Below are positions 25,502 to 35,940 of a stretch of DNA of 64,000 nucleotides, in pieces. The notes under the pieces were generated by a model. That model made no database searches, was not told where the DNA came from, and saw only the letters and a program-made list of their open reading frames with translations. The stretch is taken from positions 558,001-622,000 of the forward strand of contig NZ_CP019402.1 in the NCBI RefSeq assembly GCF_002024505.1, in the 5' to 3' direction. How positions within the stretch are numbered: the stretch's first letter is position 1; each line of letters begins with the position of its first letter. Made by a program: the position numbers and the translations under genes. The DNA comes from Plantibacter flavus (GTDB lineage: Bacteria > Actinomycetota > Actinomycetes > Actinomycetales > Microbacteriaceae).

Positions 25502-25943
25502 CGCCACGCCATCCCTGCCCGGTCTGACCTTCGGTCTCGACGAGCTGCTTGAAGTTGCCGAGGTCCTTCTTCACCGCATGTCCGGCCACACCGACGGCGG
25601 AACCGAGGTGCTCGAGGAGGCCCTTGGGCTCCCAGTCCAGCTGCACGGTGACGCGCGTCTTGGCGTCCTCCAGGCGGTGGAAGGTGACGACGCCGGCGTG
25701 GTCCGCCTCGCCGCCCGTGCTGTTCCAGGCGACGCGCTCGTCCGGGTGCTGCTCGGTGATCTCCGCTTCGAAGGTGCGGGTCTGGCCGGCGACGCTCACC
25801 GTCCACTCGGTGAGGGTGTCGGTGACCTGCGTGATCGACTCGACCTCGTCGAGGAACTTCGGGAAGTCCTCGAAGCGGGTCCACTGGTTGTAGGCGACGG
25901 AGACGGGAACGTCCACGTCGATGGTCTCGATGATCTGCGTCAT
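25491..25943 (-). CDS. SRPBCC (polyketide cyclase/START-fold) family protein
   Basis: The 150-residue protein starts MTQIIETIDVDVPVSVAYNQ and shows the classic SRPBCC features: W..FEDFP.FL..V..I at residues 17-33, a central beta sheet (TEWTVSVAGQTRTFEAEITEQ) and a long C-terminal helix (VAGHAVKKDLGNFKQLVE). These helix-grip proteins bind hydrophobic ligands; this coenzyme-Q-binding-like cyclase subgroup is common in actinobacteria and often stress-associated, but its ligand is unknown. AGAGAGG lies nine bases before the ATG at 25943, which I prefer to two upstream in-frame starts. Confidence 0.85.
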   Translation of the reverse strand: MTQIIETIDVDVPVSVAYNQWTRFEDFPKFLDEVESITQVTDTLTEWTVSVAGQTRTFEAEITEQHPDERVAWNSTGGEADHAGVVTFHRLEDAKTRVTVQLDWEPKGLLEHLGSAVGVAGHAVKKDLGNFKQLVETEGQTGQGWRGDVE

Positions 25944-26097
25944 GGGCGCCATCCTCTCTGGTGCTGCGGTACCTGCACGGGTCTCGTCCGGAAAGCCCGG
26001 ACGCGACTGCGACGGTACGCGTGCAAGCTGCGATTCCGGGGGCATGGCCACAGGCGCTGCAACCTGTTACCCTGCCCGTCGCGACGCGTGCCCTCGC

Positions 26098-26784
26098 TCA
26101 GAGTCGGAAGCGGTACCCCATGCCGGCCTCGGTGAGCAGATGGCGGGGGGTGGCCGGCTCCGGCTCGAGCTTCTTCCGCAGCTGCGCGATGTAGAGGCGC
26201 AGGTAGCCGGTGTCGGTCACGTGCGTCGGACCCCAGATCTCCGTGAGCAGCATCTGTCGGGTCACGAGCTTGCCGGCGTTCCGGATGAGCAGCTCGAGCA
26301 CCTGCCACTCCGTCGGCGTCAGGCGGACGGTGACCGGGGACGCACCAGGAGTCTGCCTTGTGACCTGCTTCGCGGCGAGGTCGACCACGATATCGCCGAA
26401 CCGCACGGTGGGTTCCGCCTCGGCACCGGGGACCCGCCGGGTGAGCGCGCGGACCCTGGCGAGCAGTTCGTCGATCGCGAACGGCTTCGTCACGTAGTCG
26501 TCGGCTCCGGCGTCGAGCGCCTCGACCTTGTCCGTCGAGCCGGCACGACCGGACACCACGAGGATCGGCGCGTCGGTCCAGCCGCGGAGGCCCTCGATCA
26601 CCTGCCGCCCGTCGAGCCCGGGCATGCCGAGGTCGAGCAGGTACAGGTCGGGCCGGTGCGTCGTCGCGGCGTTGAGCGCGGCGGTGCCGTCCTCGGCCGT
26701 GATGATCTCGTAGCCGCGGGCGGTGAGCGTGATGCGCAGGGCCCGGAGGATCTGCGGGTCGTCGTCGGCGATGAGGATCTTCAT
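26098..26784 (-). CDS. kdpE: Response regulator KdpE
   Basis: This 228-residue OmpR-type regulator has a receiver domain with acidic pocket D7-D9, the phosphorylation site Asp51 (LYLLDLGMPG) and the conserved Lys in VTKPFAIDELLARV, followed by a winged-helix DNA-binding domain (PTEWQVLELLIRNAGKLVTR, then WGPTHVTDTGYLRLYIAQLRKKLE). Its ATG overlaps the kdpD stop by four bases. Phosphorylated KdpE activates the kdp genes at low potassium. It is the last gene of an unbroken run that begins at about 34024. Confidence 0.96.
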   Translation of the reverse strand: MKILIADDDPQILRALRITLTARGYEIITAEDGTAALNAATTHRPDLYLLDLGMPGLDGRQVIEGLRGWTDAPILVVSGRAGSTDKVEALDAGADDYVTKPFAIDELLARVRALTRRVPGAEAEPTVRFGDIVVDLAAKQVTRQTPGASPVTVRLTPTEWQVLELLIRNAGKLVTRQMLLTEIWGPTHVTDTGYLRLYIAQLRKKLEPEPATPRHLLTEAGMGYRFRL

Positions 26785-29276
26785 CGAGCGCTCCCCTCCT
26801 GATCACGTGCCGCCGGCAGCGACACCACCATGGTGAGACCCCCACCCGGCGTGTCCTCCGGTTCGAGTGTGCCACCCATCCCCTCGACGAAGCCCTTCGA
26901 CAGCGCGAGCCCCAGGCCGAGACCGGTGAGGTTGTCGGTGTCGCCGAGCCGCTGGAAGGGGACGAATACGTCCTCCCGCCGGTCGGGTGCGATACCCGGG
27001 CCGTGATCTACGATGCGGATCTCGACGGCGTCGCGGAACCCGCTCGTCGCGATCCGGACGGGGGTGTCGTCGGGACTGAAACGCTGCGCGTTCGTCAGGA
27101 GGTTCACGATGACGCGCTGGAGGAGACCGGCGTCCGCGAGGACGGGTGGCAGCTCGGGTGCGAGATCGAGCTCGGCGTCGTGCGGGCCGATGCCGAGCTC
27201 GTCGAAGGCCGGCAGGATCGCGTCCTCGACGTCGATCGGTGCGACGGTCACGGCGAGGACACCGGCCTGGAGGCGACTGACGTCGAGCAGATTGGTGACG
27301 AGGGCCGCGAGCGTGCGCAGGCTGTCGTCCGCGGTTTCGAGGAGGTCGCGGCGGTCCGCCGTGGTGAGTTCGACGTCGGTCGCGCGCAGTCCGGTGACGG
27401 CGGCGGTCGCGGCGGCGAGGGGGCGCCGGAGGTCGTGACTGACCGCCGAGAGCAGCGCGCTCCGCACCCGGTCGGTCGCGGCCAGAGGGCCGACCTCCTG
27501 GGCGGTGGCGCGCAGATCGGTGTGCTCGAGCGAGGCGTCGAGCTGCGCCGCGATGACGGCGAGTAGGCGGCGGTCGGAGGCGGCGAGCACCCCACCGTGC
27601 AGTTCGAGCACCGCGCGGGTGCCGATCGGGATGCTCGTGAAGTCGCCTCCGCGGGTCGGTTCGCCGTCGACCGCGAGGACCTGCTCACCCGCGACGAGGC
27701 GCACCCCGGCGAGCGAGAAGGACTCACGGGTCCGGCTGACGAGTGCCTGCAGGGCACCCTCGCCGCGGAGCACGCTGCCCGCGACCGTCGCGAGCAGCTC
27801 GGACTCCGCGGCCGCGCGCCTGGCCGTGCGAGCCCGCCGGGCCGAGAGGTCGACGACCCCGCTCACGATCACCGCGATGACGACGTAGAGCACGAGCGCC
27901 ACGAGGTGCGCCGGGTCGTCGATGGTCACGGTGTAGAGCGGTTGGACGAAGACGAAGTCGAGCGTGACCCCGGACAGGACGGCCGCGAACACCGCCGGCC
28001 AGAACCCGCCGACGAGCGCGACGAGCACGACGAGCAGCTGGTAGGACAGCACCTCGCTCGTGATCGACTCCTCGGTGCGGGCGAGGTGGAGGAGCCAGGT
28101 GACGAGCGGCCCGCCGATGAGCGCGAGCGCGAAGCCCGCGATGTGGCGCCGTGCGCTCAGAGCGCCGCCGAGCTTCGGCAGCCGGAACCGGCCGCCCGCC
28201 GCCTCGTGGTTGACGATGTGGACGTCGATGTTGCCCGACTCGCGGATGACCGTGTTGCCGATGCCGGGCCCCGTCACGGCGGCGGACAGGCGACTGCGCC
28301 GGCTGACGCCGATGACGAGCTGCGTCGCGTTCGCCGCCTTCGCGAAGTCCACGAGCGCGCGGGGGACGTCGTCGCCGACGACCTGGTGGAAGGTGCCGCC
28401 GAGGGTGTCGACGAGCGCTCGCTGCTGCGCGAGTGCGCCGGGGTTCGCGGTGCGGAGGCCGTCCTGCGTCGTCACATGCACCGCGATGAGCTCACCACCG
28501 GAGGAGCGGGCTGCGATCCGGGCGCCGCGCCGGAGCAGGGTCTCGCCCTCCGGTCCGCCGGTGAGGGCGACGACGACCCGCTCACGCGCCTCCCAGGTGC
28601 TGTCGATGCCGTGTTCGGCGCGGTAGTCGCGGAGGGCGGAATCGACCTCGTCGGCCAGCCACAGCAGCGCCAACTCGCGCAGTGCCGTGAGGTTGCCGAG
28701 GCGGAAGTAGTTGGACAGTGCGGCGTCGATCCGTTCGGCCGGGTAGACCCGGCCGCCGGCGAGCCGGTCGCGGAGGGCCTGTGGAGCGAGGTCGATGAGT
28801 TCGATCTGGTCGGCCGCCCGCAGCACGGCGTCAGGGATCGTCTCCCGCTGCGGCACCCCGGTGATCTGCCGGACGACGTCGTTGAGCGACTCGATGTGCT
28901 GGATGTTCACCGTCGAGAGCACGGAGACACCGGCGGCGAGCAGGGCCTCCACGTCCTGCCAGCGCTTGTCGTTCGTTGAACCGGGGGCGTTCGTGTGGGC
29001 CAGTTCGTCGACGAGCGCGAGTCCGGGGCGGCGCGCGAGGACGGCCTCGAGGTCCATCTCGTCGAGCGTCACGCCCCGGTGCTCCACGCCCCGACGCGGC
29101 AAGGTCTCGAGCCCCTCCGTCAGGGCGGCGGTCGCGGCCCGGCCGTGGGTCTCGACGACCGCGACGACCACGTCGACGCCCTCCGCGGCGAGACGGTGAC
29201 CCTCCTCGAGCATCGCGTACGTCTTGCCGACGCCGGGGGCCGCGCCGAGGAGCACCCGGAGTCGTCCGCGCTGCAT
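26781..29276 (-). CDS. kdpD: Sensor histidine kinase KdpD
   Basis: The 831-residue kinase contains all KdpD modules in order: the N-terminal KdpD domain with Walker A GAAPGVGKT (11-19) and LVDELAHTNAPGS, a universal-stress-protein domain (about 230-355), four closely spaced membrane helices (about 375-480), a GAF-like region, the histidine box SAVSHDLRRPLA (near 618) and the ATPase core with NLLTNAQRFSPDD and DHGPGIAPDRREDVF. It senses potassium limitation and controls KdpE. It is separated from kdpC by three bases. Length and motifs are complete. Confidence 0.96.
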   Translation of the reverse strand: MQRGRLRVLLGAAPGVGKTYAMLEEGHRLAAEGVDVVVAVVETHGRAATAALTEGLETLPRRGVEHRGVTLDEMDLEAVLARRPGLALVDELAHTNAPGSTNDKRWQDVEALLAAGVSVLSTVNIQHIESLNDVVRQITGVPQRETIPDAVLRAADQIELIDLAPQALRDRLAGGRVYPAERIDAALSNYFRLGNLTALRELALLWLADEVDSALRDYRAEHGIDSTWEARERVVVALTGGPEGETLLRRGARIAARSSGGELIAVHVTTQDGLRTANPGALAQQRALVDTLGGTFHQVVGDDVPRALVDFAKAANATQLVIGVSRRSRLSAAVTGPGIGNTVIRESGNIDVHIVNHEAAGGRFRLPKLGGALSARRHIAGFALALIGGPLVTWLLHLARTEESITSEVLSYQLLVVLVALVGGFWPAVFAAVLSGVTLDFVFVQPLYTVTIDDPAHLVALVLYVVIAVIVSGVVDLSARRARTARRAAAESELLATVAGSVLRGEGALQALVSRTRESFSLAGVRLVAGEQVLAVDGEPTRGGDFTSIPIGTRAVLELHGGVLAASDRRLLAVIAAQLDASLEHTDLRATAQEVGPLAATDRVRSALLSAVSHDLRRPLAAATAAVTGLRATDVELTTADRRDLLETADDSLRTLAALVTNLLDVSRLQAGVLAVTVAPIDVEDAILPAFDELGIGPHDAELDLAPELPPVLADAGLLQRVIVNLLTNAQRFSPDDTPVRIATSGFRDAVEIRIVDHGPGIAPDRREDVFVPFQRLGDTDNLTGLGLGLALSKGFVEGMGGTLEPEDTPGGGLTMVVSLPAARDQEGSAR

Positions 29277-29279
29277 GGG

Positions 29280-29888
29280 TTATCCGTTCAGTCGGGCCAC
29301 GGCGAGGTTGAGCTGCAGGACGTTGACCGTGGACTCCCCAAGGTAGCCGAGGTCGGGGCCCAGCGTCAGGCGCTCGACGAGGGCACGGACCTCACCCTCG
29401 TCGAGGCCGCGCTCGGCGGCGACGCGGGGCACCTGCAGCAGTGCGTAGGCCGGGCTGATGTGCGGGTCGAGGCCGGACGCGGAGGCCGTCAGCGCGTCGG
29501 CGGGGATGCTCGACGGATCGACGTCCTCGAAGGCGGCGATGGCCGCGCGGCGCTCCTCGATCGATGCGACGAGGTCGGTGTTCTCCGGCCCGAGGTTGCT
29601 GCCGCTCGACGCGCCACCGTCGTAGCCGTCGCCGGCCGCCGACGGACGCGACTGGAACCACTGCGGCAGCGGCTTGCCGTCGGCGTCGGTGAACGACTGC
29701 CCGATGAGCGCCGAGCCGATCGTCTCGCCACCCTCGGTGACGGCGGATCCGTTCGCCTGCCAGGACATCGTCGCCTGCCCGATGCCGGTGACGATGAGGG
29801 GGTAGCCGACGCCGAGGACGACGGTGAGGGCGAGCATGGCCCTGATGGCGACCCAGTACTGGGCGATGCCGCTGCGGGAGGCACTCAT
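29280..29888 (-). CDS. kdpC: Potassium-transporting ATPase subunit KdpC
   Basis: The 202-residue product has one N-terminal membrane helix (about residues 13-35; LTVVLGVGYPLIVTGIGQ) and an extracytoplasmic domain with the conserved SALIGQSF, PQWFQSRPSAA and DLVTSASGLDPHISP-like segments (the last seen as LTASASGLDPHISPAYA). KdpC stabilises the KdpFABC complex and supports potassium entry to KdpA. It follows kdpB after 33 bases and precedes kdpD. Confidence 0.95.
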   Translation of the reverse strand: MSASRSGIAQYWVAIRAMLALTVVLGVGYPLIVTGIGQATMSWQANGSAVTEGGETIGSALIGQSFTDADGKPLPQWFQSRPSAAGDGYDGGASSGSNLGPENTDLVASIEERRAAIAAFEDVDPSSIPADALTASASGLDPHISPAYALLQVPRVAAERGLDEGEVRALVERLTLGPDLGYLGESTVNVLQLNLAVARLNG

Positions 29889-29921
29889 GATGATCTGTCT
29901 GCTTTCGTGTGCTGGGTGGGG

Positions 29922-32087
<2,166 letters not shown>

Positions 32088-32089
32088 GG

Positions 32090-32185
32090 TTATGACAGCC
32101 CTTCCGCCAGGGGGCCTGGCGCGAGTACGGGGAAGGAGGTGGGTGCGGTGATGATCACGGCGTGTGCGTCGTGGACGTGGCTCAT
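32090..32185 (-). CDS. 31-residue ORF made from a duplicated kdpA 3' end
   Basis: The frame runs from an ATG overlapping the kdpA stop (ATGA) to TAA two bases before kdpB. It begins [15 protein letters not shown] and ends with [14 protein letters not shown]. From AVIIT onward it copies the last 23 residues of KdpA ([23 protein letters not shown]) with four substitutions. The DNA at 32094-32160 repeats 32185-32251 with about ten mismatches. It may be a harmless scar kept because it restores coupling and a ribosome-binding site for kdpB, or a short expressed membrane-tail peptide. Confidence 0.5.
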   Translation of the reverse strand: MSHVHDAHAVIITAPTSFPVLAPGPLAEGLS

Positions 32186-33855
32186 GACAGCCCTTCCGCC
32201 AGGGGACCCAGCGCGAGTACGGGGAAGTACGTGAGTGCGGTGATGATCACTGCGACACCGGTGAGGAGGCCGACGAACTGCGGCCGGTTGGTCGGGAGCG
32301 TTCCGGCGGTCGACGGCACCCGGTCCTGTGCAGCCAGCGAACCGGCGAGCGCGAGGACGAGCACGATCGGGACGAAGCGGCCGAGCAGCATCGCGACGCC
32401 GAGCGCCGTGTTGAACCACGGGGTGTTCGCCGTGAGGCCGGCGAACGCGGAACCGTTGTTGTTCGACGCGGAGGTGAAGGCGTAGAGGACCTCGGACAGG
32501 CCATGGAGGCCCGGGTTCCAGATCGACGTCGTCTCCACGTCCGAACGGACGCCGGGGATGGCGAAGCTCAGTGCGGTGCCGGCGAGCACGAGGGTCGGCG
32601 TCACGAGGATGTACAGGCTCGCGAGCTTGATCTCCCGTGGGCCGATCTTCTTGCCGAGGTACTCCGGGGTCCGGCCGACGAGCAGCCCACCGATGAACAC
32701 GGCGATGACGGCGAGCACGAGCATGCCGTACAGGCCTGAGCCGACGCCGCCGGGGGCGATCTCGCCGAGCATCATGTTGATCATCGGCATCATGCCGCCG
32801 AGTGCCGTGTAGGAGTCGTGCATCGAGTTGACGGCACCCGTCGAGGTGAGTGTCGAGGTCGAGCCGAACAGCGTCGAGGCGAAGACGCCGAAACGCTGCT
32901 CCTTGCCCTCCATCGCGCCGCCGGCGGCCATCGGTGCCGCTCCGAGGCCGCGGGCTTCGAGCGCCGTGAGGATCGAGAACGAGGCGAGGAAGATGACGCC
33001 CATGACCGCGAGGATCGTGTAGCCCTGCTTGTGGTCGCCGACCATGCGGCCGAAGGTGCGCGGCAGGGAGAACGGGATCGCGAGCATGAGGATGTTCTGG
33101 ACGAGGCTCGTCCACGCGGTCGGGTTCTCGAAGGGGTGCGCGGAGTTCGCGTTGAAGAACCCGCCGCCGTTCGTGCCGAGGAGCTTGATGGCCTCCTGCG
33201 AGGCGACCGGTCCGCCGGGGATGGTCTGCGTCGCGCCCGTGATGGTCGTGACGTCGGTGAAGCCGTTGAGGTTCTGGATGGTCCCGCCCGCGATCAGCAC
33301 GACCGCCATGACGACGGAGAGCGGCAGCAGCACGCGGAGGGTGCCACGGGTGAGGTCGACCCAGAAGTTGCCGATGGTGCCGCTGCGGCGACTCGCGAAC
33401 CCGCGGACGAGGGCGATGGCGACGGCGATGCCGACGGCGGCGGAGACGAAGTTCTGCACCGCGAGGCCCGTGAGCTGCACGGTGTAGCCCATCGTGACTT
33501 CGGGGGAGTACGACTGCCAGTTGGTGTTGGCGACGAACGACGCGGCCGTGTTGAACGACAGTCCCTCGGGGACGGCGGGGAGGCCGAGTGCGAAGGGGAG
33601 GACGGCCTGCGCACGCTGGAGGGCGTAGACGAGGAGGACGCCGACGAGCGAGAAGGCGAGCACCCCGCGGAGGTAGGCCTGCCAGGTCTGCTCGGAGCGG
33701 GCGTCGACACCGATCACGCGGTAGAAGCCGCGCTCGACGGCGAAGTCCTTGCCGGAGGTGTACACGCGGGCGAGGTACTCGCCGAGTGGACGGTAGAGCA
33801 GTACGAGGACCAGGACGAGGGTCGAGACCTGCAGGATCGCGAAGAGGGTCTGCAT
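32182..33855 (-). CDS. kdpA: Potassium-transporting ATPase subunit KdpA
   Basis: The 557-residue channel-like subunit has four pore-forming repeats typical of the superfamily of K+ transporters; selectivity segments visible include TNWQSYSPE near residue 114, [19 protein letters not shown] near 223-241, and [17 protein letters not shown] near 342-358. I use the ATG at 33855 (MQTLFAILQ), which overlaps the kdpF stop by one base. A longer upstream frame is arginine-rich and antisense-like and is rejected. It binds potassium from outside and passes it to KdpB. Confidence 0.95.
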   Translation of the reverse strand: MQTLFAILQVSTLVLVLVLLYRPLGEYLARVYTSGKDFAVERGFYRVIGVDARSEQTWQAYLRGVLAFSLVGVLLVYALQRAQAVLPFALGLPAVPEGLSFNTAASFVANTNWQSYSPEVTMGYTVQLTGLAVQNFVSAAVGIAVAIALVRGFASRRSGTIGNFWVDLTRGTLRVLLPLSVVMAVVLIAGGTIQNLNGFTDVTTITGATQTIPGGPVASQEAIKLLGTNGGGFFNANSAHPFENPTAWTSLVQNILMLAIPFSLPRTFGRMVGDHKQGYTILAVMGVIFLASFSILTALEARGLGAAPMAAGGAMEGKEQRFGVFASTLFGSTSTLTSTGAVNSMHDSYTALGGMMPMINMMLGEIAPGGVGSGLYGMLVLAVIAVFIGGLLVGRTPEYLGKKIGPREIKLASLYILVTPTLVLAGTALSFAIPGVRSDVETTSIWNPGLHGLSEVLYAFTSASNNNGSAFAGLTANTPWFNTALGVAMLLGRFVPIVLVLALAGSLAAQDRVPSTAGTLPTNRPQFVGLLTGVAVIITALTYFPVLALGPLAEGLS

Positions 33856-33944
33856 CAGAACCTCTCGGGTTTCACGAGCGCGTACACGAGGTACACGACG
33901 GCGGCGACGGCCAGGACGGCGGCGAGGAGTTCGAAGACGATCAC
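33855..33944 (-). CDS. kdpF: KdpF, 29-residue stabilising peptide of the Kdp complex
   Basis: The short ORF reads from a GTG as [20 protein letters not shown] and ends YALVKPERF, a single membrane helix with the conserved L.KPERF-type tail of KdpF. The stop codon TGA shares its A with the ATG of kdpA. GGAGAG lies just upstream of the GTG. KdpF stabilises the KdpFABC complex in the membrane. Its length is exactly that expected for the family. Confidence 0.9.
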   Translation of the reverse strand: MIVFELLAAVLAVAAVVYLVYALVKPERF

Positions 33945-34024
33945 AGTCTCTCCACTCCCCGCGCGACGAGGCCGACCAGAGCGAACACGGCGATGATGCC
34001 GAGCACGTAGACGAGGTCGAGCAA
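33941..34024 (-). CDS. 27-residue single-helix membrane ORF upstream of kdpF
   Basis: From a TTG at 34024 (GGAG five bases upstream) the frame reads [20 protein letters not shown] and ends ARGVERL. It is one membrane helix with a short basic-acidic tail. Its TGA overlaps the GTG of kdpF, so it sits first in a chain of overlapping genes. I recall similar peptides ahead of kdpF in other Microbacteriaceae, but know of no function. The two-residue aromatic-free tail and strict G/C third positions favour real coding. Confidence 0.6.
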   Translation of the reverse strand: MLDLVYVLGIIAVFALVGLVARGVERL

Positions 34025-34038
34025 GAGGACTCCAGTGG

Positions 34039-34080
34039 GTGCGTGGTGCGGGTGCGTGGTGCGGTGTCCCGTTCGGGACA
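34039..34080 (-). promoter_or_regulatory. Direct and inverted repeats upstream of the kdp operon
   Basis: GTGCGTGGTGCG occurs twice, 13 bases apart, and is followed by the inverted repeat TGTCCCG-TT-CGGGACA at 34065-34080. The position just upstream of the first kdp ORF suits a KdpE or other regulatory site. A hairpin in the leader is also possible. I see no clear promoter hexamers within it. Confidence 0.35.
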
Positions 34081-34207
34081 GCTCAGAGCCAACACCCGTC
34101 AGCGACTTCCGACGGCGGTCCTCACGGTTTCCATACGCCTTCCGCGTGGATCCTCACGACCTCCCTACGGGGTGCTCCTCCTCCAGGCCGCCGTCCTGCC
34201 CTCCTGC

Positions 34208-35032
34208 TCAGCTCCCGAGCGTGTGGGCGTGATCCGGCACGTACCGGTACCGTTCGCGCGCGGGTCGGTCGTACCCGTCGGCGCCCGGCCGCGCGGGGAT
34301 GTCGATCGGCTCGGGGGCGCGCTGCTCGTAGGGGATCTGGGAGAGCAGGTGCGAGATCGCGTTCAACCGGGACGCCCGCTTGTCGTCGCTCTCGATCGTC
34401 CACCAGGGTGCGTCCGCGTGGTCCGTGGCCTCGAACATCTCGTCCTTGGCGCGCGAGTAGTCCTCCCAGCGGGTGATCGACTGGAGGTCCGTGTCGGACA
34501 GCTTCCAGCGGCGCATCGGGTCGTCGAGGCGCGAGCGGAACCGTTGCTCCTGGACCTCGTCGGAGACCGAGAACCAGTACTTGACGAGGATGATGCCGTC
34601 CTCGACGAGCATGCGCTCGAACACGGGAGTCTGGCGGAGGAACCGCCGGTACTGCTCCGGAGTGCAGTAGTCCATCACCCGCTCGACGCCGGCACGGTTG
34701 TACCAGGAGCGGTCGAACAGCACGATCTCGCCCGCCGTGGGCAGGTGCTGGATATAGCGCTGGAAGTACCACTGGCCGCGCTCCTGCTCACCGGGGGTCG
34801 GCAGGGCGGCGACCCGCGCCGAACGCGGGTTCAGATACTGGACGATGCGCTTGATCGCGCCGCCCTTACCCGCGGCGTCGCGGCCCTCGAAGACCACGAC
34901 GACTCGCGCGCCGGTCTCGATCACCCAGCGCTGCAGCGCGACCAGTTCGATCTGCAGCCGTTCCAGCTCCGCTTCGTAGCGGTCCTTCCGGATGCGTTTG
35001 GGTGGCTTGGTCCGGTTCGGAGTCTTCGACAT
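34208..35032 (-). CDS. ppk2: Polyphosphate kinase 2 (PPK2) family protein
   Basis: The 274-residue enzyme carries the PPK2 Walker A GRDAAGKGGAIKRI (about residues 50-63), the Walker B FDRSWYNRAGVERVM (about 105-119), and the lid helix and RFRSRLDDPMRRWKLS segment of single-domain class members. It transfers phosphate between polyphosphate and nucleoside (di)phosphates in the cytoplasm; the sequence does not show which direction dominates. The start at ATG 35032 (MSKTPNRTK) is chosen over an arginine-rich extension. A minus-strand TATACG element near 35190 could be its promoter, leaving a leader of about 140 bases. Confidence 0.9.
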   Translation of the reverse strand: MSKTPNRTKPPKRIRKDRYEAELERLQIELVALQRWVIETGARVVVVFEGRDAAGKGGAIKRIVQYLNPRSARVAALPTPGEQERGQWYFQRYIQHLPTAGEIVLFDRSWYNRAGVERVMDYCTPEQYRRFLRQTPVFERMLVEDGIILVKYWFSVSDEVQEQRFRSRLDDPMRRWKLSDTDLQSITRWEDYSRAKDEMFEATDHADAPWWTIESDDKRASRLNAISHLLSQIPYEQRAPEPIDIPARPGADGYDRPARERYRYVPDHAHTLGS

Positions 35033-35211
35033 GCTGTGTGTTCCCGCCCGTCCCCGCGAGGACTGGTTCGACGCCTGACCGGCGCGGTGGTGCAGTGCTC
35101 GGTGCCCACCCCGGCGGGGCGGCACTCGCGCCCAGCCTGCGCCTGCCGATCGATTCCCGTGGGGTGTGTCATCCGGGTGCCGACAGGCGTATAGTCACGC
35201 GCGCGCTGTGA

Positions 35212-35889
35212 TCAGTCCGAGTGGGTGATCCCGTCGCGGAGGGCGACGAGGTGGGCGCGGCTGCGGTCGAACGCCGCGGTGGCATCGCGATCCGCGACCG
35301 CCTGCACGATCTCCTCGTGGACGAACTGGTCGTGGTCCGTCCCCGGCTCGCCGCTGAGGCGGAGCATCTGGATCATCGCCTCGCGGCTGCGCTCGGCGAA
35401 GGTGTCGAACAGTTCGGTCAAGATCTCGTTCCCGCTCGCGGCGACGATGCTCCGGTGGAGCGCGGTGTCGGCGTCGACCCGCCCCTCGATGGTCACGCGA
35501 TCGGCGTTCCGATGGGCCAGCGCCCCGCGGATGGCGGCCAGGTCGGACGCCGTGTGGCGTTGTGCGGCGAGGGCCGCCGCCTCGCACTCGATGGCGATGC
35601 GCGCCTCGATGACCGACCCGATCGCGGTCCGCAGGATGAGCGCATCCCAGTCCTGCACCGGCGAGCGCGCCTGGAGGAAGTTCCCCGATCCCTGCCGGGT
35701 CGACAGCACGCCCTGGCCGGCCAGCTGGCGGATCGCCTCGCGCATCGTCGACCGACCGACGCCGAGCTGCGGTGCCAGGGTCGTCTCCCCGGGCAGCTTC
35801 TGGCCGATCTCCCACTCGCCGGCCTGGATGCGCTGCAGGAGCAAGCGTGCGACCTGGTCGGAGAGTGATTCGCGGTGCACGGTGTCCAT
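35212..35889 (-). CDS. GntR-family (FadR/FCD) regulator divergent from leuA
   Basis: The product is a 225-residue regulator with an N-terminal winged helix ([25 protein letters not shown], about residues 32-56, with the GntR wing [12 protein letters not shown]) and a C-terminal FCD all-helical ligand domain with probable metal ligands in [20 protein letters not shown] and RAHL. FCD regulators usually bind small carboxylic acids. The intergenic region to leuA is only 51 bases and contains a 13-bp palindrome between both promoters, so it very probably controls leuA and itself. Its own ATG is six bases after a minus-strand TATGAT. Confidence 0.88.
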   Translation of the reverse strand: MDTVHRESLSDQVARLLLQRIQAGEWEIGQKLPGETTLAPQLGVGRSTMREAIRQLAGQGVLSTRQGSGNFLQARSPVQDWDALILRTAIGSVIEARIAIECEAAALAAQRHTASDLAAIRGALAHRNADRVTIEGRVDADTALHRSIVAASGNEILTELFDTFAERSREAMIQMLRLSGEPGTDHDQFVHEEIVQAVADRDATAAFDRSRAHLVALRDGITHSD

Positions 35890-35895
35890 GGCTCG

Positions 35896-35901
35896 ATCAT
35901 A
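35896..35901 (-). promoter_or_regulatory. -10 element TATGAT of the gntR gene
   Basis: TATGAT on the minus strand ends six bases before the ATG at 35889; leaderless-type spacing. Confidence 0.5.
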
Positions 35902-35909
35902 GTCCTCAG

Positions 35910-35922
35910 CTTGTCTGACAAG
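35910..35922 (+). promoter_or_regulatory. FadR-type operator CTTGTCTGACAAG
   Basis: This perfect 13-bp palindrome with a T centre matches the TNGTNNNACNA pattern of FCD-family operators. It lies in the spacer or -35 zone of both divergent promoters, so one bound dimer could repress leuA and the regulator gene together. Confidence 0.7.
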
Positions 35923-35928
35923 TTGTGT

Positions 35929-35934
35929 TACCGT
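35929..35934 (+). promoter_or_regulatory. -10 element TACCGT of leuA
   Basis: TACCGT ends six bases before the GTG at 35941, indicating a leaderless leuA message and fixing this start. Confidence 0.5.
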
Positions 35935-35940
35935 TGCCGC

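Noticed and set aside
33856-34095. 80-codon N-terminal extension of KdpA
   Set aside because: It overlaps kdpF and the 27-residue ORF in another frame and is Arg/Ser-rich; KdpA proteins start at the MQTLF-like position.
34208-35211. c-di-AMP or potassium riboswitch upstream of kdp or ppk2
   Set aside because: I could not recognise a conserved riboswitch core by eye; only short repeats are visible. A covariance-model search would be needed.
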